A stretch of DNA of 64,000 nt from Sabethes cyaneus. Its lineage: Eukaryota; Arthropoda; Insecta; Diptera; Culicidae. The translations under genes and the position numbers were made by a program. The notes below the pieces were generated by a model. That model worked only from the letters and a program-made list of their open reading frames with translations, ran no database searches and was not told the DNA's origin. Below are positions 1-11,553 of the stretch, one piece after another (the first letter of the stretch is position 1; each line of letters starts with the position of its first letter). Location: positions 229,456,397 to 229,520,396 of the forward strand of contig NC_071354.1 of assembly GCF_943734655.1 (NCBI RefSeq), in the 5' to 3' direction.

Positions 1-2455
1 TTGTCAAACGTCAAATGCAGCAAGTGTCGAACGGGCATTGAACGCGGCATCACATTACTCTAAATGTTCTGGAAGTTTCGTTCAGCAAAGGAACCACTAA
101 GATGGAATTCATTAGCACCGTGAAATCTTATGTGTAGGAGTCAAAAGCTATAATCATTCCAACGTAAACACCAAATTTCCATTTTCAACAAGCCGATTAC
201 TACCTACACTATGACGTGATAATTCTATGTCCACCATATTTAGCCAAAAGTTGCAAATCACTAATGCCACGTTGTTTTTTATACCATTAATTTCGCGTAA
301 TACCACACTTTATAGGATACACGAACCACAAATTTACGTTGGGGCAGGCTGGTACCTTCCAGCTTGGGTAACACCCAGTAAACAGTAAACTTGATCTTAT
401 CGCCGGCGGCAACCGTCACGCATAATAATGCTCCCGCCGAGCTGCTACACCCGCCCGCCCGGTCGCGTCGGCCGTAAAGACGATCCATCAAAGATCTTAA
501 CTCTTGAGAGGAAAACGCGATCATCCCCCTCGTTTTGTGCCGCTTGCATTGCGTAACGATCTACTATCGCGCGTTCAGTTTACCTTTTGTGTTTTTCAAG
601 TGCTTCAATCACAAAAAACTCGACGCCGAATGTATGGTATTAGCAATTAAGGTTGAAACTTTCAGCGCCCCCTGAAAGCTGGGGAGAAAGCGGCTAACTC
701 GTTCATCATCCGTCATTAGAGATGTCGCAGCAGGTTGTAATTTCCGAAACAAAACTGCTGTTCGTCGCCACCGACACCGGCATCACCACCAGAGATGAGA
801 GATGCTTCATCTTTGTTCTTGTAATTGAGACCCCGGGCGTCATTTTCCCACCACTTTCCGGCATCTCCGGGCGACTGTTGTCGATCGTTTGTGATGGACA
901 TTTGACGGTCGCTGTCGCCGAAAACAGTAGTTGCATTCCCCCCTGCTGCGGCCACAAAAGGTTCCAAATTCCACAGCTAGATACCAATTAGGTGGCCTAA
1001 ATGCGGCACCCGGCTGCCGGCCGTTTCGAAGAAACAATTCACTTGGCGAACGAAATCATTCCCCGCAGTAATTTACGGCCGCTGTTCCAATTTCACACGT
1101 CCAACGACGACGACGACGATGTTCCGAAGAGAGAAAGAGTGTGCGCATATTAGCATAAAAACAGATGGTTTGATTAGAGTTATGCCTGCCCGTGGAAACA
1201 GAACTGGTTCCGTTCCAGACAGCAAAATTACTATCATAGATGAATGTGAAACCGAACCGAAAAGGATTGTAAAGTTGAACCAATGAGGCTGATTGGGGAA
1301 ATTGGTTTAAATGTTGTGGGAAAACTGGTTGAACTGTTTTGCTACCACCACCGCTCGCTGGTGAGGCAAATTGAGTGTCTTTTAACTTGGGTCGTAAATT
1401 TTGTTTTCTAATCCTAAAACCGACATAAAACTAGAAATATAACGCCCAATAAAACTTTTACCTTATTTATGTGAATCAAAATCCCCAAATCAAAGGCGGT
1501 GTTGTATCGGGCCCCGAACAGAAACAGAACAACCCCTTCGAAATTAATGTATTCAAAAACCTCGATTAGCCAAAAAATAATTACCGGTTCCAGAGTGAAC
1601 ACGCTCCAATTTTTTTTCGTAGACCCACAAAACAACCGCTCTCTTGGCAAGCAGCAAGCTCACCTACATCGAAACCATCAATTTCGGCCAGTTAACCTTG
1701 AATAATAGAGAAACACAAGCAAGAAAGCTCCGACAAAACATCATCGTCACTAATCACTCAATTAGTGCTGCCAAATGTGCCATTTTGTTGGTCATCAATC
1801 TTTTCCGTGTGACTCTACTGACTGATGCCCCCCGGTTCAATCTGTCTAGTTGTCAGACGTAGGACGACAAATGTACCAACTACCTAAAGCAACTAGTTTT
1901 TTTTCTGTAAAAAACTGTAAGCAAGTTTCCATTCGTGGTAATTCAATGGAATGGTTGCTCCTGATGTAAGTTTATATTACATCATGACTGGAAAAAAATA
2001 ATAAGGTAAATAAATTGGATAGAACCCACGTTAGTGAACCAGAGGACAAATTGGACCAATGCAATAATCGTAACTCTTGGAGGGTGATGAAATATTGTAA
2101 ATGTGGTGATCTCATCCGATTTGGGCAACTGTTCTATGCCACAAAATAGAACTTTATTCAAACTTCTGTTTCAAAAACTTGGGGCAGGGCAAATTTGAAT
2201 GTCAATTCACAGGGTTTTTCGAGACAACCTCATAGACGGATATTTGGATGTATTTTGAACCAATCTGGACATTCCGGAATACTGTTATTGGTTATGTTAG
2301 GATCCAAAGCTTGCCGTTTCAAACATCCAGGACCAAATACTACAATTTGGTCACCTTTGACGGAACAAATTATTCCACTGCGAACAAAAATCTCTAAGGA
2401 GCCGGAACCGCATTTCGCTTTGCAGAGCTAACTGTCCAACCAACAAACCCAAAGT
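1..2455. other. No gene recognised; probable upstream or intronic DNA
   Basis: I see no convincing exon, RNA gene or known repeat here. The first 1.3 kb is less AT-rich than what follows and looks like single-copy sequence. Short open frames on both strands overlap each other and show no domain, so I treat them as chance. Because prickle exon 1 starts at a splice acceptor, this stretch may be intron or 5' flank of prickle, but that is inference. Confidence 0.5.
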
Positions 2456-2776
2456 TTGTAAACTGCCTTCATTTTACTCACAATTCACTGTTTATTTCAC
2501 ACTTCTCACTACGCATTTCTCACTGCTCACAACTCACTTTCATTTGTCACTTCTCATTTCTCACTCGTCACTTTTTATTTCTCACTTCCCACTTCTCACT
2601 TTTCACTTCATATCTCACTAGTCACTTCTCGCCTCTTACTGATCACTTCTCACTTTTAGCTTTTCACTTCATACTTTTCACTACTCACATCTCACATCTC
2701 ACTTCGCCTTTTTCACTTTTCACTTCATTTCTCACTTCTTACCTCTCATTTCCGACTACTCACTTCCCATTACTCA
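2456..2776. repeat. Degenerate TCACTTCTCAC minisatellite, array 1
   Basis: About 320 bases consist of imperfect tandem copies of an 8- to 11-base unit read as TCACTTCTCAC or CTCACTTTTCA. Units vary by single substitutions and small length changes, so the array is old. A second, shorter array with the same unit lies at 4445-4575. Confidence 0.85.
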
Positions 2777-3200
2777 CATAATCATGATGAGGAACTGAAG
2801 TGGCTCATCGTTTTACAAACAAAACCACGCTTTAAACGTTTTACTGCAGATGACCACCATATTCTGTGAGCAGGACCTTAAATTATCACTGAATTTCAAT
2901 CAGATAAAAGTAACTTTTTTTTTGATTACGTTGCCTTTTGCCTACGACATGCAGTAATATTCATCATAGTAAACATCCAATGCCTTGTAAAAATTACAAA
3001 AAAGAAAAAAATAATAAAATAGACACCTTTGTTAAATACAGTAACTCTCTATCTCTTTTTATCAGCGAACTATAAAGAATTTTCTCAAAAATCAATACAC
3101 TTTACAATTGATTTTTTTCCGGCGTTCCTGCAGAGTGCTGTTGGTGGAAGTTTTTGGGTTTTTGTAAATGAAATATAGTACTTTGCTATGTTCCTTTAGC
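2777..3200. other. AT-rich stretch without recognised features
   Basis: Only AT-rich sequence with short A and T runs is seen. No exon signals or repeat ends were found. Confidence 0.5.
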
Positions 3201-3343
3201 CTCCCAGTTGGCTTCGAGGTATGACGCTGGCCTAATAAGCCAGTCGCCTTTTGTTCGAATTTCGGCTGGGAGAGGCTGCGAAGTCTGTCGTATAAAGACA
3301 GAAGGTCAATGTAGCACCTAGACTTTGCTTTACTTTGCTATGA
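3201..3343 (+). mobile_element. tRNA-derived SINE, short form
   Basis: The first 72 bases are tRNA-like. CTCCCAG at 3201-3207 pairs perfectly with CTGGGAG at 3266-3272 as an acceptor stem. CTGGC-CTAATAA-GCCAG at 3227-3243 forms a 5-bp anticodon stem with a 7-base loop. TGGCTTCGAGGT resembles the pol III A box and GTTCGAATT the B box. The CTAATAA loop resembles tRNA-Ile(AAU). A short body follows, ending near GTAGCACCTAGACTTTGC. Four related copies occur on the minus strand at about 6064, 18153, 39981 and 58226. This copy lacks the hairpin cassette of the longer copies. Confidence 0.8.
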
Positions 3344-4440
3344 AATTGAAAAGCAAAAATTTGAATTGTGCGAATTTTGTTTCTAAGATATTTTAAAACT
3401 CATTAAATGTGCATCCTAGCGAAAAAACTGTCTTCAGAGAAAATGTGTATTTTAATAAACAGAACAACTTTGTAGAACATTTGAAAGTACTAAAACAACC
3501 GTGTACAAAGTTATTGAGCAGAATTGATTTTTAAATAGTCTTTTTAAACGAACCTTTATATTTTGCAACCAGTGAGAGAAGGATAGTTACTATATCCAGC
3601 ACAGTTGCTCATTTTAGTATGTCCTACAAGTTTTCTGAAAACAAAAATTTTTTTTGGGCCAATCAAACAATAAAAGTTTGCATCACCCTAATAGGTAGAT
3701 TCACGGTCATACTAATAGTGCAAAAAGATGCGCTATATTTTATTAGTATACTTCTTCAAAGACACTAACCTTCTAAAATTGTGCCTTTTATGCGTAAATA
3801 TTAGGGGGAAGACCTGTATGGCCGGACAGACCTCTATGCCCTCTATGAATTCTCATATTCAATGTATGCAATACGCCTGAATCGATGCAATATACTGCTC
3901 ATCCTTTTCCGCTTCTAGTACAGTTGAAATGAATTCAGCATTACCAACCTGCAACCGTGTTGTTGTAGAAAACTAAGCTAGACAAACACTGTCAGCAGTT
4001 CAGTAGTCATGTCCATGGGCTGACAGATAAAAGAATTCTACCAATGGGAAAACTGTATGCGCTGAATGCGTTCTACTTTCCCGTTTCATGCGGGACTGTC
4101 AATTTTTACGAGCACAGGATATAACTCATCAATTATCCATATTAACAATAAACATTCTACAAAAAAAGTGTACTTTAACATCCTGGCAAAAATTGATTTA
4201 TAGGCGCTATTTTCAAACAAATCATTAAAATTAATTAACCAAAAAAGACAGAGAGTTACTGATTTCAACAAATTTACTTATTTTAGTGTATTTTAAAACC
4301 TTTGAAAATCGCCCTTATGCAATGTAAATAGATAGATGATATGACTATTATTAAACTTGACACATTTCAAGCTTAAAACTTGTTTACTGATTATATCAGT
4401 TTACTGTTAGGAAATTCATGAAGGAGCTGATATAAATCGA
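3344..4440. other. AT-rich stretch with one short shared motif
   Basis: Mostly AT-rich sequence without exons. At about 3808-3850 lies a GC-rich motif, GGGGGAAGACCTGTATGGCC followed by GGACAGACCTCTATGCCC, whose inverted relative is at 21455-21497. It is probably a piece of a repeat family. Confidence 0.4.
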
Positions 4441-4444
4441 ACAA

Positions 4445-4575
4445 CACTGCATTCATTTTTCACTACATTTTTCTCTGTTCACTTCTCACTACCTACTACT
4501 GACTTTTCCTTGCTCGCTTCTCACTAACCACTACTTAGTTTTCACTTCACGCGTCTCACTACTCACTTCTCACTT
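4445..4575. repeat. TCACTTCTCAC minisatellite, array 2
   Basis: A shorter run of the same degenerate TCACTTCTCAC unit seen at 2456-2776. The two arrays share the unit but sit 1.7 kb apart, with unrelated sequence between them. Confidence 0.75.
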
Positions 4576-4790
4576 TTTTTTTCCCATTCCTTGAAAGGAA
4601 ATTGCATCTGTATTAATTTATTCATGTTGCTAGGTCTACAAACCTCTGGTTAGTTTCCACTGGTCTTCGCATCGACTTATCTCTTCTAAACCGTTAAATG
4701 GTGGAGCTGCTTTCTTTTCTCTTTCAAACTAAAGAAGCAGTTAATTTGCAAACAGACACCTTTGGTTCAGTTTTGCGTCCATTTGGTCTT

Positions 4791-5487
4791 GGGGGCCATC
4801 CATATACCACGTGGACAACTTAGAGGGGGGTGGGGGGTACGTGAATGTCCACGCTTGTCCACGGAAGGGGGGGGAGGGGGTATAGAAAATGTCCACGTGG
4901 ACAAGCGACATTTTTTGCAATAAATAGAATTTCAATTTGTGCCTTTAGAATTAATTAAAATTAGGTCACGACGTGTATTGTACTTTGCCTTACAATCAAA
5001 TGCACCTCGCCACGAAAAAGAAAATCCATTGACAGTGTATTTGAAAAATACCTTCTTAAAATTTCTTGAACCACAACGGAGAGGTCTTGTGATGTGTTAA
5101 AGTCAGCGACCAAGCTAAGGTACTCTGGTTGGACAGGGGTTGAAGCAGACGAATCTTCAAGCGAAGGTCAAGCTGGAACAGGCTTTCCTGTAGTCCATCA
5201 TTTATTTGCAGTGGACAAGATTAGCATGGATAGAAGAACTAGATCTAGATAACATGCCTAGTTTAGCTTGCTTTTTCGTAAGCTTTTTTCTTAATTTTTT
5301 TAAATTACAGAATAACGCAAATAAAAACAGAATTGAGTATAGAATTTCACATAAGAAAAAAAAATGTCCACGTGGACAAACAATGGAGGGGGGTGGGGGT
5401 TGAGTCGATGTCCACGCTTGTCCACGGAGGGGGAAGGGGGTGTTAAAAATTGGCATTTTTGTGTCCACGTGGTATCTGAATGGCCCC
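4791..5487. mobile_element. Foldback MITE with CACGTG palindromes
   Basis: The left end reads GGGGGCCATCCATATACCACG and the right end, on the other strand, reads GGGGCCATTCAGATACCACG, so the element has terminal inverted repeats. Each arm continues inward for about 120 bases with G-rich runs, the motif TGTCCACGCTTGTCCACGG and the perfect palindrome TGTCCACGTGGACA (4890-4903 and 5365-5378). The arms flank an AT-rich centre of about 460 bases. There is no transposase frame, so it is non-autonomous. The superfamily is unknown and the target duplication is unclear. Confidence 0.75.
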
Positions 5488-6060
5488 TTGTGTCATTCGG
5501 CCTCAACTCCGTTCGGCCTCATGTAAATTGTTATAAGTTCAGCTCGTTTCATTTTCTGATCGGTTGTCTCCAAAAAAAACCGAATGTCGGACTAAGATCT
5601 ACACTCCAAACCAATGTTGCAAATCGAGCGAGAAGCAAACGATGTCGACCCGTGCGCGAGCAGCATAGCATCCAACGCTTACTCCACTGACGCAAACGTA
5701 CGACAAACATGCGCGATTGTTGGGTGCATACTTTCTACTTATACAAGACAAGACAAGTACAAGACACTCGCGAGCACATGACCTTGTAGTAGCGTCGTTT
5801 TGCACTGGCCGCTCACAAAACCAACAGCTCGTGCTACAAATGTTGCTTTATTTATTTTTTTCTCCTTCATTTTACGCCCTCGGTTCACACGCGGGTTGCC
5901 ATGATGTGTGAGCGCGGCGACCGTGGTTGATAGCTAAAACACTCGCAAAAACTCGTCGCGGGCCATGACAAAATAAGAATAAGGGAATCCGAGAGCTCAT
6001 GCTAGTGTGTTCGAAACCAATTAAGTATGCTCGCTTTAACAAAATCACATACAAAATGGC
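5488..6060. other. No feature recognised
   Basis: Sequence of mixed composition with overlapping short frames on both strands and no domain, splice pattern or repeat end that I can name. Confidence 0.45.
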
Positions 6061-6063
6061 TTT

Positions 6064-6225
6064 CTAAGACTTGACAATTCTTTATCGACAGACTGCTTAA
6101 CCGGCTGTTAGAGTACAGGACAATTACGGTGCTACTGCAACAATCCTACTGACTTGTATCTTCTAGCAGCACCGCCTAGCCGAGATTGGAACATACGAAG
6201 ACTAGCTTATTCGACCAGCATCGCA
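6064..6225 (-). mobile_element. tRNA-derived SINE, long form, decayed
   Basis: On the minus strand this matches the SINE at 18153-18360: a B-box-like GTTCCAATCTCGGCTAGG, the hairpin cassette, then CAGTCTGTCGATAAAGAA and a tail. The anticodon-arm region is mutated (GCTGGTCGAATAAGC), and the acceptor stem is lost, so this copy is old and cannot act as a tRNA. Confidence 0.7.
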
Positions 6226-6310
6226 CATAATTATCTTGTTCCGAAAAAAACATTTCATCTATTTCTGAGATGGCCAATTTTTGAAACCAGATTTTTAGTT
6301 TTTAATATAC

Positions 6311-6965
6311 TTTTTGACGTAGGACTACGTCTTACGGCAAGTTTTGAGATAGGGTGTCATTCCAAAAAATCGAAAAATGCGAGCGTCACGAAAAATGAAA
6401 GGTTTTGAGCGCTAATAGCTCAGCGGTTTTCCGATCGATTTTCAATATTCTTACACCAATCGATCGGAAAATCTTCTAAGAATTGACCCAAAAGAAGATA
6501 AGTATGGATTCTTGATGTTGAACTATTGAAAAATTGAAAATAATGAACCTATGTTTTACCAGAATTCTCGCTTCGTGATTGGTTGGAAGATTCTTTACGA
6601 TGATCTAAACCTATACCAATTTGACATCTGTGCTTGGGAAGTAAGCCAAAGCAACTGTCAAAGTTTCCTCATTTCAACAAGATTTCTTAACACTGCCGTT
6701 AAACCTAGACCATTTTGATGTCCTTGCTTGGGAAGTACGCCAGAGAGAGTATCAAAGCCCCTCGTGAGAAAAAATTTCTTACGAACGAGATTAAACCTAG
6801 TCCAATTTGATGTCTGTGTTAGTGAAGTGTGCCCGAAAAAATGACACAAGCTCGTTGTCCCAACAGATCGCAAATTCTTTACTGCGAGACGATTAAACTT
6901 CGGCGAACTTGATATCTGTGTTGGAAAAATGTGCCACAGCTGTAGTGTTCGGTTATAATACGACT
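6311..6965 (+). repeat. Interspersed repeat with decayed ~93-bp tandem units
   Basis: It starts with a hairpin motif GACGTAGGACTACGTC (from about 6315). At about 6604, 6696, 6789 and 6890 four imperfect units of 92-101 bases begin with ATTAAACCTAGACCAATTTG or variants and continue with GATATCTGTGTTGGGAAGT. A single further unit with the same flank is at 56640-56760, so this is a dispersed family and not a local expansion. No protein frame is evident. Confidence 0.65.
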
Positions 6966-8893
6966 CTGTATGAATACGCATGCTTGCCGTTTCATTAGAA
7001 GTGTAGTGAAAAGATGTGCTGTTGATAAAATAGGATTGAATTGGTAAAATCCCTTCGACGTGGGAAACCATGGATAATAAAAACAATCATTAATTTCAGT
7101 AAGGTAGCAGGAAAGCAATAGTTTGTGTTCTTGATTTTGTTAAATTGTTTTCAAATGCACAATCTTTTGAGAATTGAACGTATGCAATGTTACTACTTTG
7201 ATAAATGTTACATACAACGCATATAGCATGTATACATGAAGAATCGAATGATTACAAGCATGAATACATGCCACAATCACTACAAAGAGACTTACGTAGT
7301 CCTGCGTCACCTATATATGCGGTCGTGTCTTGTACACAACCCCTCTGATTTTTAAGATTTTTTTTTTATTTTTTCAGTATTTTTTGCGAAAATTCTGAAT
7401 ATTTTCTAAAACTCACTCATAGATCATTTTTTTGTAGGTCCTATAGTTTTCAAGTTACATTTTTTATAAAAAAAATAGAGAGAAAAAATTGGGCACTTTC
7501 CAAAAACTAGTCTAGACCTATTTTGGAAAAACTAGGTACGCAAAATTGCTTATTTACATAAATTCTTTACACACACAAAGTTTCATTGACATCTGAAAGG
7601 GAGCTGCAAACCCCATAGACGAGTTGGCGTGAAATCCGTCATATAAATGTAAAAATGCTCATTTTTTAAATGTGTTTTTCTACAGACACGTTCAGACACG
7701 TAATTTTAAACCACGCATTTTAAAATTATGTACCAACGGAAGATGTCGTGGAAAACTGTAATATTTTGAAACAAAAACTTGTATAACTTCCTTCAGGCAA
7801 TAGATAGTAACTACCTAATAGCTTCAAAATTTGCATCATTTTACGCCTTGAAAGTCATCCCAGCACAGCTTCTTAATTTGTTTTCAAATAAAAATGTTAG
7901 AACAAAAAAACTGATTTTTTAAGACCAACCCTGACACAGTCTAGAAAAATCGTTATATAGCGCTATACAGGCGAGATACAATTTTTGTTTCTTCAGCAAA
8001 GTTTCTGCAAAATAAATAATGTACAACTTTGTAGTAAAAAATATTGCTCTAAATAACAAGAATAAAAAGTTGAAAATTTTTAAAACGAGCAAAAGCTAAT
8101 AATACCAAAAGATAGGTCTCTTTTTGTAAACAAAATCTTCTGCATTCATGAAATCTGTAGAGCAAATAGTTTTCGAGATATTGATTTTTGTCTTGAATTT
8201 TTGCTTTTTCAACCATAATACGTTGTCCTAACTCTAGAAATACTGGAACATTATCTAAAACTTTATTGGCGCAAAATGGTCTATTTCATCAAACGGAAAC
8301 GAAAATGGACAAGAAAATTTATACAGATAAATTGCAAATCAGCAGGATTTCAGGTGCTGTCTGAGCAGTAAAATCATGAAGAATAAAAATGGGTTTACCC
8401 CTTCTAAAAACACAAAAATGCAAAAAATATTTTGTCTGTTAATGCAATAACATCTCAAGGATGAAAATTGACGCGAAAGCAGCAAGCAAGCAAGCTCGGT
8501 ATTTGGTTGCTATCCAACCCAGTTCGTGATCCGGTTGGTTTGCTTGCTTGTGGCTTAGAGCTACAACCATCGAGGCATGAAAGTGGATTCACTGTAGCGA
8601 AACTTCAAATAGCTTTTTATGATGTGATTTTCTTTCAGAAGAAAATAAAATAACTCGTTTTTAAGCGTTAAAATTTCTTTGTAACATTCCTCAATATCCA
8701 GACGTAATCCTACGTAAAAAAAAACATGATTTTATTAAAATGAATGCTACTATCTCGATCCGTCAGTCCTAGCACATAATTTTAGCATGTGTCAACTGGA
8801 ACCACATACTTTTTGGTAATGTATATTTTGAAGTCGACCAATTTAATCGCAGAACGAACAATCCAATTTTTTTCTGGTAAAAATATAAGGCAA
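6966..8893. other. AT-rich DNA, two more copies of a hairpin motif
   Basis: No gene is seen. At about 7289-7303 and 8702-8716 lie variants of the GACGTAGGACTACGTC hairpin. The former is followed by CACCTATATATGCGGTCGTG and then TCTTGTACACAACCCC, which looks like the end of a dispersed repeat read on the minus strand. Confidence 0.45.
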
Positions 8894-9330
8894 TTGGAGT
8901 AGTTTGATGGAAATTGGAGAAAGGAAGGAAGGAATAAATCAAGGTAAAAAAAGGAAGGGTGAAAGGAAGGAAGGAAGGAAGGCAGGAAGTAAAGAAGGAA
9001 AGAAGGAAGGCAGGAAGGATGAAAGGACGGAAGAAAGGAAGGAAGGAAGAAAGGAAAGGAGGAAGGAACAAAGGAGGGAAGGAAGGAAGAAAAGAAGGAA
9101 AGAAAGAAGGAAAGAAGTAAGAAAGGAAGGAAGGAAGGAAGGAAGGAAGGAAGGGATGAAAGAAGGAAGTCAGAAAGGAAGGAAGGAAGGAAGGCAGGAA
9201 GGAAGGAACGAAGGCAAGAAGGAAGGCAGGAAGGATGGAAGGACCGAAGAAAGGAAGGCAGGAAGGAAGGAAAGGAGGAAAGAAGAAAGGAGGGACGGAA
9301 GAAAGAAAGAAAAAAAGAAAGACAGTAAAA
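8894..9330. repeat. (GGAA)n polypurine tract, ~430 bp
   Basis: Nearly every base on the + strand is A or G, in imperfect GGAA units with scattered AGAA, GCAG and GATG interruptions. Both strands are open in several frames only because the repeat contains no stop triplets. Homopurine-homopyrimidine mirror DNA of this length can form triplex (H-DNA) structures; that is general knowledge and was not tested here. Confidence 0.95.
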
Positions 9331-10895
9331 TGATATACGGCAAAAATGTTACATAACAATGACACAAGAATAACACCAAAACAACACAAAAATGGTACAA
9401 ATAATATACAAGAAATTAACAAAAGTGACTCAAAACAGCCAAAAATATGATTCAAAAATAAAGCAAAGGCGATAAGAACGAAGATTTCTGTCTCTTATAA
9501 CTCAAAAATGACTTCAATATGATGATTGCTGCGGGTGGCTTTTCTCTATCGTTTTCGTCACATAAGTTTTTTTTACGTTTTATCTAAGTTTGACGCGGTT
9601 GGTATATCTGATGAAATCAACTAATGAGAAATTTATTTTCCAGTGGCTCTCATAGCTTGCCACTTTCGCATAATAGGATGATGAGTTTTCTTTCGAAATC
9701 TGAAATTCCTTTCAAGAAAAAGCCAGCAACGGCTGAAATGCCTGTAACTTTACCAGGCCTTTGCCAGTTTGCCTGGAAAAGGCCATTAAAACAGATTTAA
9801 GCAATAAAAAAATGCATATATCTCTTTTATCTTTTCTTTTCAATAATTTTCGAAAATTTCAAACTTTTGATGAATGTTTAGAAAGGTTTTATCCCATCTT
9901 CCGCCATTTGGCTCACTTTCGCCTCATAAAGTACAACAAATAACAGCAACATATATTTTCTGTGACCCAATAATGGGATCGATTCTGGCGGGCATTACCT
10001 AACCATCTTCACACTAAGGTCGGTACCTACTTTCGCTTTTTCTCTCTCTCTCTCTCTCTCTTGCGAATCAGATACGATGCAATTCAAATTTTATGCCTGT
10101 TATTTTTTTTGCATTTTATTTTTTGGTTTGGATGAGAGCGTAATACCACCAATCAACTTTAGGCACGCTTGACGCCGCGCCGGGGCCCAGCTGAATTGGC
10201 TTCGGTTTTGGCTCCGCTATTATAATTTTTTTTTACTTCTTTTGCTTTCGTGATTGCGAGATCAAGTTTAACCTAATTACTGGCTGACTCTGATAATGCT
10301 GATGAGGCCTTTTCGGTGCCACGATAATTTCTCAGGTTTCCTTTCGTCGTGAGCACGTACGTACCTACTCCGCTTGGTTCACTTGGTGTTCGCTGGGGCT
10401 TTGTAGGTCAGTCTAGTCTCTATGATTGTACATTCGCACGGCTAGGCCGCCGTGCCGCAAGCGGTATGAAGAGTAACCTTCCCATAAGTGCCCCTTTAGC
10501 GTTTGCTGGCTGCCTGCAGGTTAGGCGAGCATAGGGTAACCGAGAAATGGCATCCCCGAACGGTGTTTGTTCCTGTAACATGGCTGATCGTAGCATAAAT
10601 CTTCGCCACCCTAACATGGGGAGAGGTTCGTAAAAAACGGCCATACTCACAGCGGGGAGAAAACCAGCACTTTGCGAAACCAATGCAATGTATGATTCCA
10701 TCCAATTGAATGGCTGCTTTTTGCCGTGCATTCAGTCAGTCAGTCAGGGGCAGTCAGAGGCCGATTTTTGAAAGTCATCCCGACCGACCGGGTATTTGCA
10801 GCCAATTAGTTCCAAGCGTTGAAATCTATTAGATTATCTCCACCTGTTAATCAATTTCTCTAACGCGTTTTTATATTTTGCTCTCCTTCCCGCAG
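9331..10895. other. Intron or 5' region of prickle without recognised elements
   Basis: No exon or repeat family was recognised apart from a (CT)n run at 10041-10062 and short CAGT repeats near 10728-10752. The 3' end, a pyrimidine-rich tract ending in CTCCTTCCCGCAG at 10895, is a convincing splice acceptor for prickle exon 1. Confidence 0.6.
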
Positions 10896-11553
10896 GATCC
10901 CCCCACCGCTGGCCGGACCAATGTCGTACCCGTACCAAAAACCTTCCTTCGAGTACGACGTAGTGAACCGTGTTCCACTGAGTCCGCAAGCCGCCTACCA
11001 CAAATCGCTACAGCAACAGCAGCATCTTCCGCCTCCACCTCCTCCGGTAACTTCCAATGTGGCAACGCTGTCCTCCCCTTCGGTAGGTGATTTCCTCCCA
11101 CCGCTTCAACCACACCCACCGCAACCGCATCTACTTCATCTGCAGCAGCAACAGCAACAGCAGCAACAACAGCCACAGGATACCGGTGGAGGATCGCGTT
11201 CAATTTATAGTGCCCACGCCTTGTCCAGCCAAACTATACATGCGCCACAGCAGCACCTGCCGCATCTGCCGCAACACGGTGGACCGTTCCAACATCAACC
11301 AGCTGCACCTGCGTTATATCATCACTCACCGCGAGGTGGCTCGCATCACCAACAGCAGCAGCAGCAAACATTTCCACCGAATTTTCCACCAAACCAGCAG
11401 CATCCCGGCGGTGGAAATGGCGCCGGAGGAGCAGGAGGAGTAGGAGGAGGTGTGGTAGTTGGTGGAGGACACAATTATTCGCAGTCCGACGATGACAGCG
11501 GCTGTGCCCTGGAAGAGTACACTTGGGTTCCCCCAGGACTACGCCCAGATCAG
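10896..11553 (+). CDS. pk: prickle coding exon 1: low-complexity N-terminus and start of PET
   Basis: It begins after CTTCCCGCAG and ends CAG|GTGAGT. ATG at 10921 starts a frame of 211 codons here; the 24 in-frame bases before it are open, so the exon may be internal in some isoforms. It encodes a Gln run of about a dozen residues near 11145-11180, Pro-, His- and Gly-rich segments, then the acidic [12 protein letters not shown] and the PET start [12 protein letters not shown]. The last intron phase is 0. Confidence 0.93.

Noticed and set aside
279..524. 81-codon minus-strand frame near the left edge
   Set aside because: No recognisable domain or neighbouring exon; length is within chance expectation.
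3201..3272. Functional tRNA gene
   Set aside because: The acceptor and anticodon arms pair but D and T arms do not; it continues into a repeated body found at four other places, so it is a SINE head.
5365..5378. Isolated E-box regulatory site for prickle
   Set aside because: It is part of the repeated arm of a foldback MITE, with an identical copy at 4890-4903, so it is better explained as element structure.
8769..9455. Open frames of up to 228 codons on both strands through the GGAA tract
   Set aside because: They arise because the GGAA repeat has no stop triplets; residues are monotonous Glu-Gly-Arg-Lys or Phe-Leu-Pro-Ser and no domain is present.
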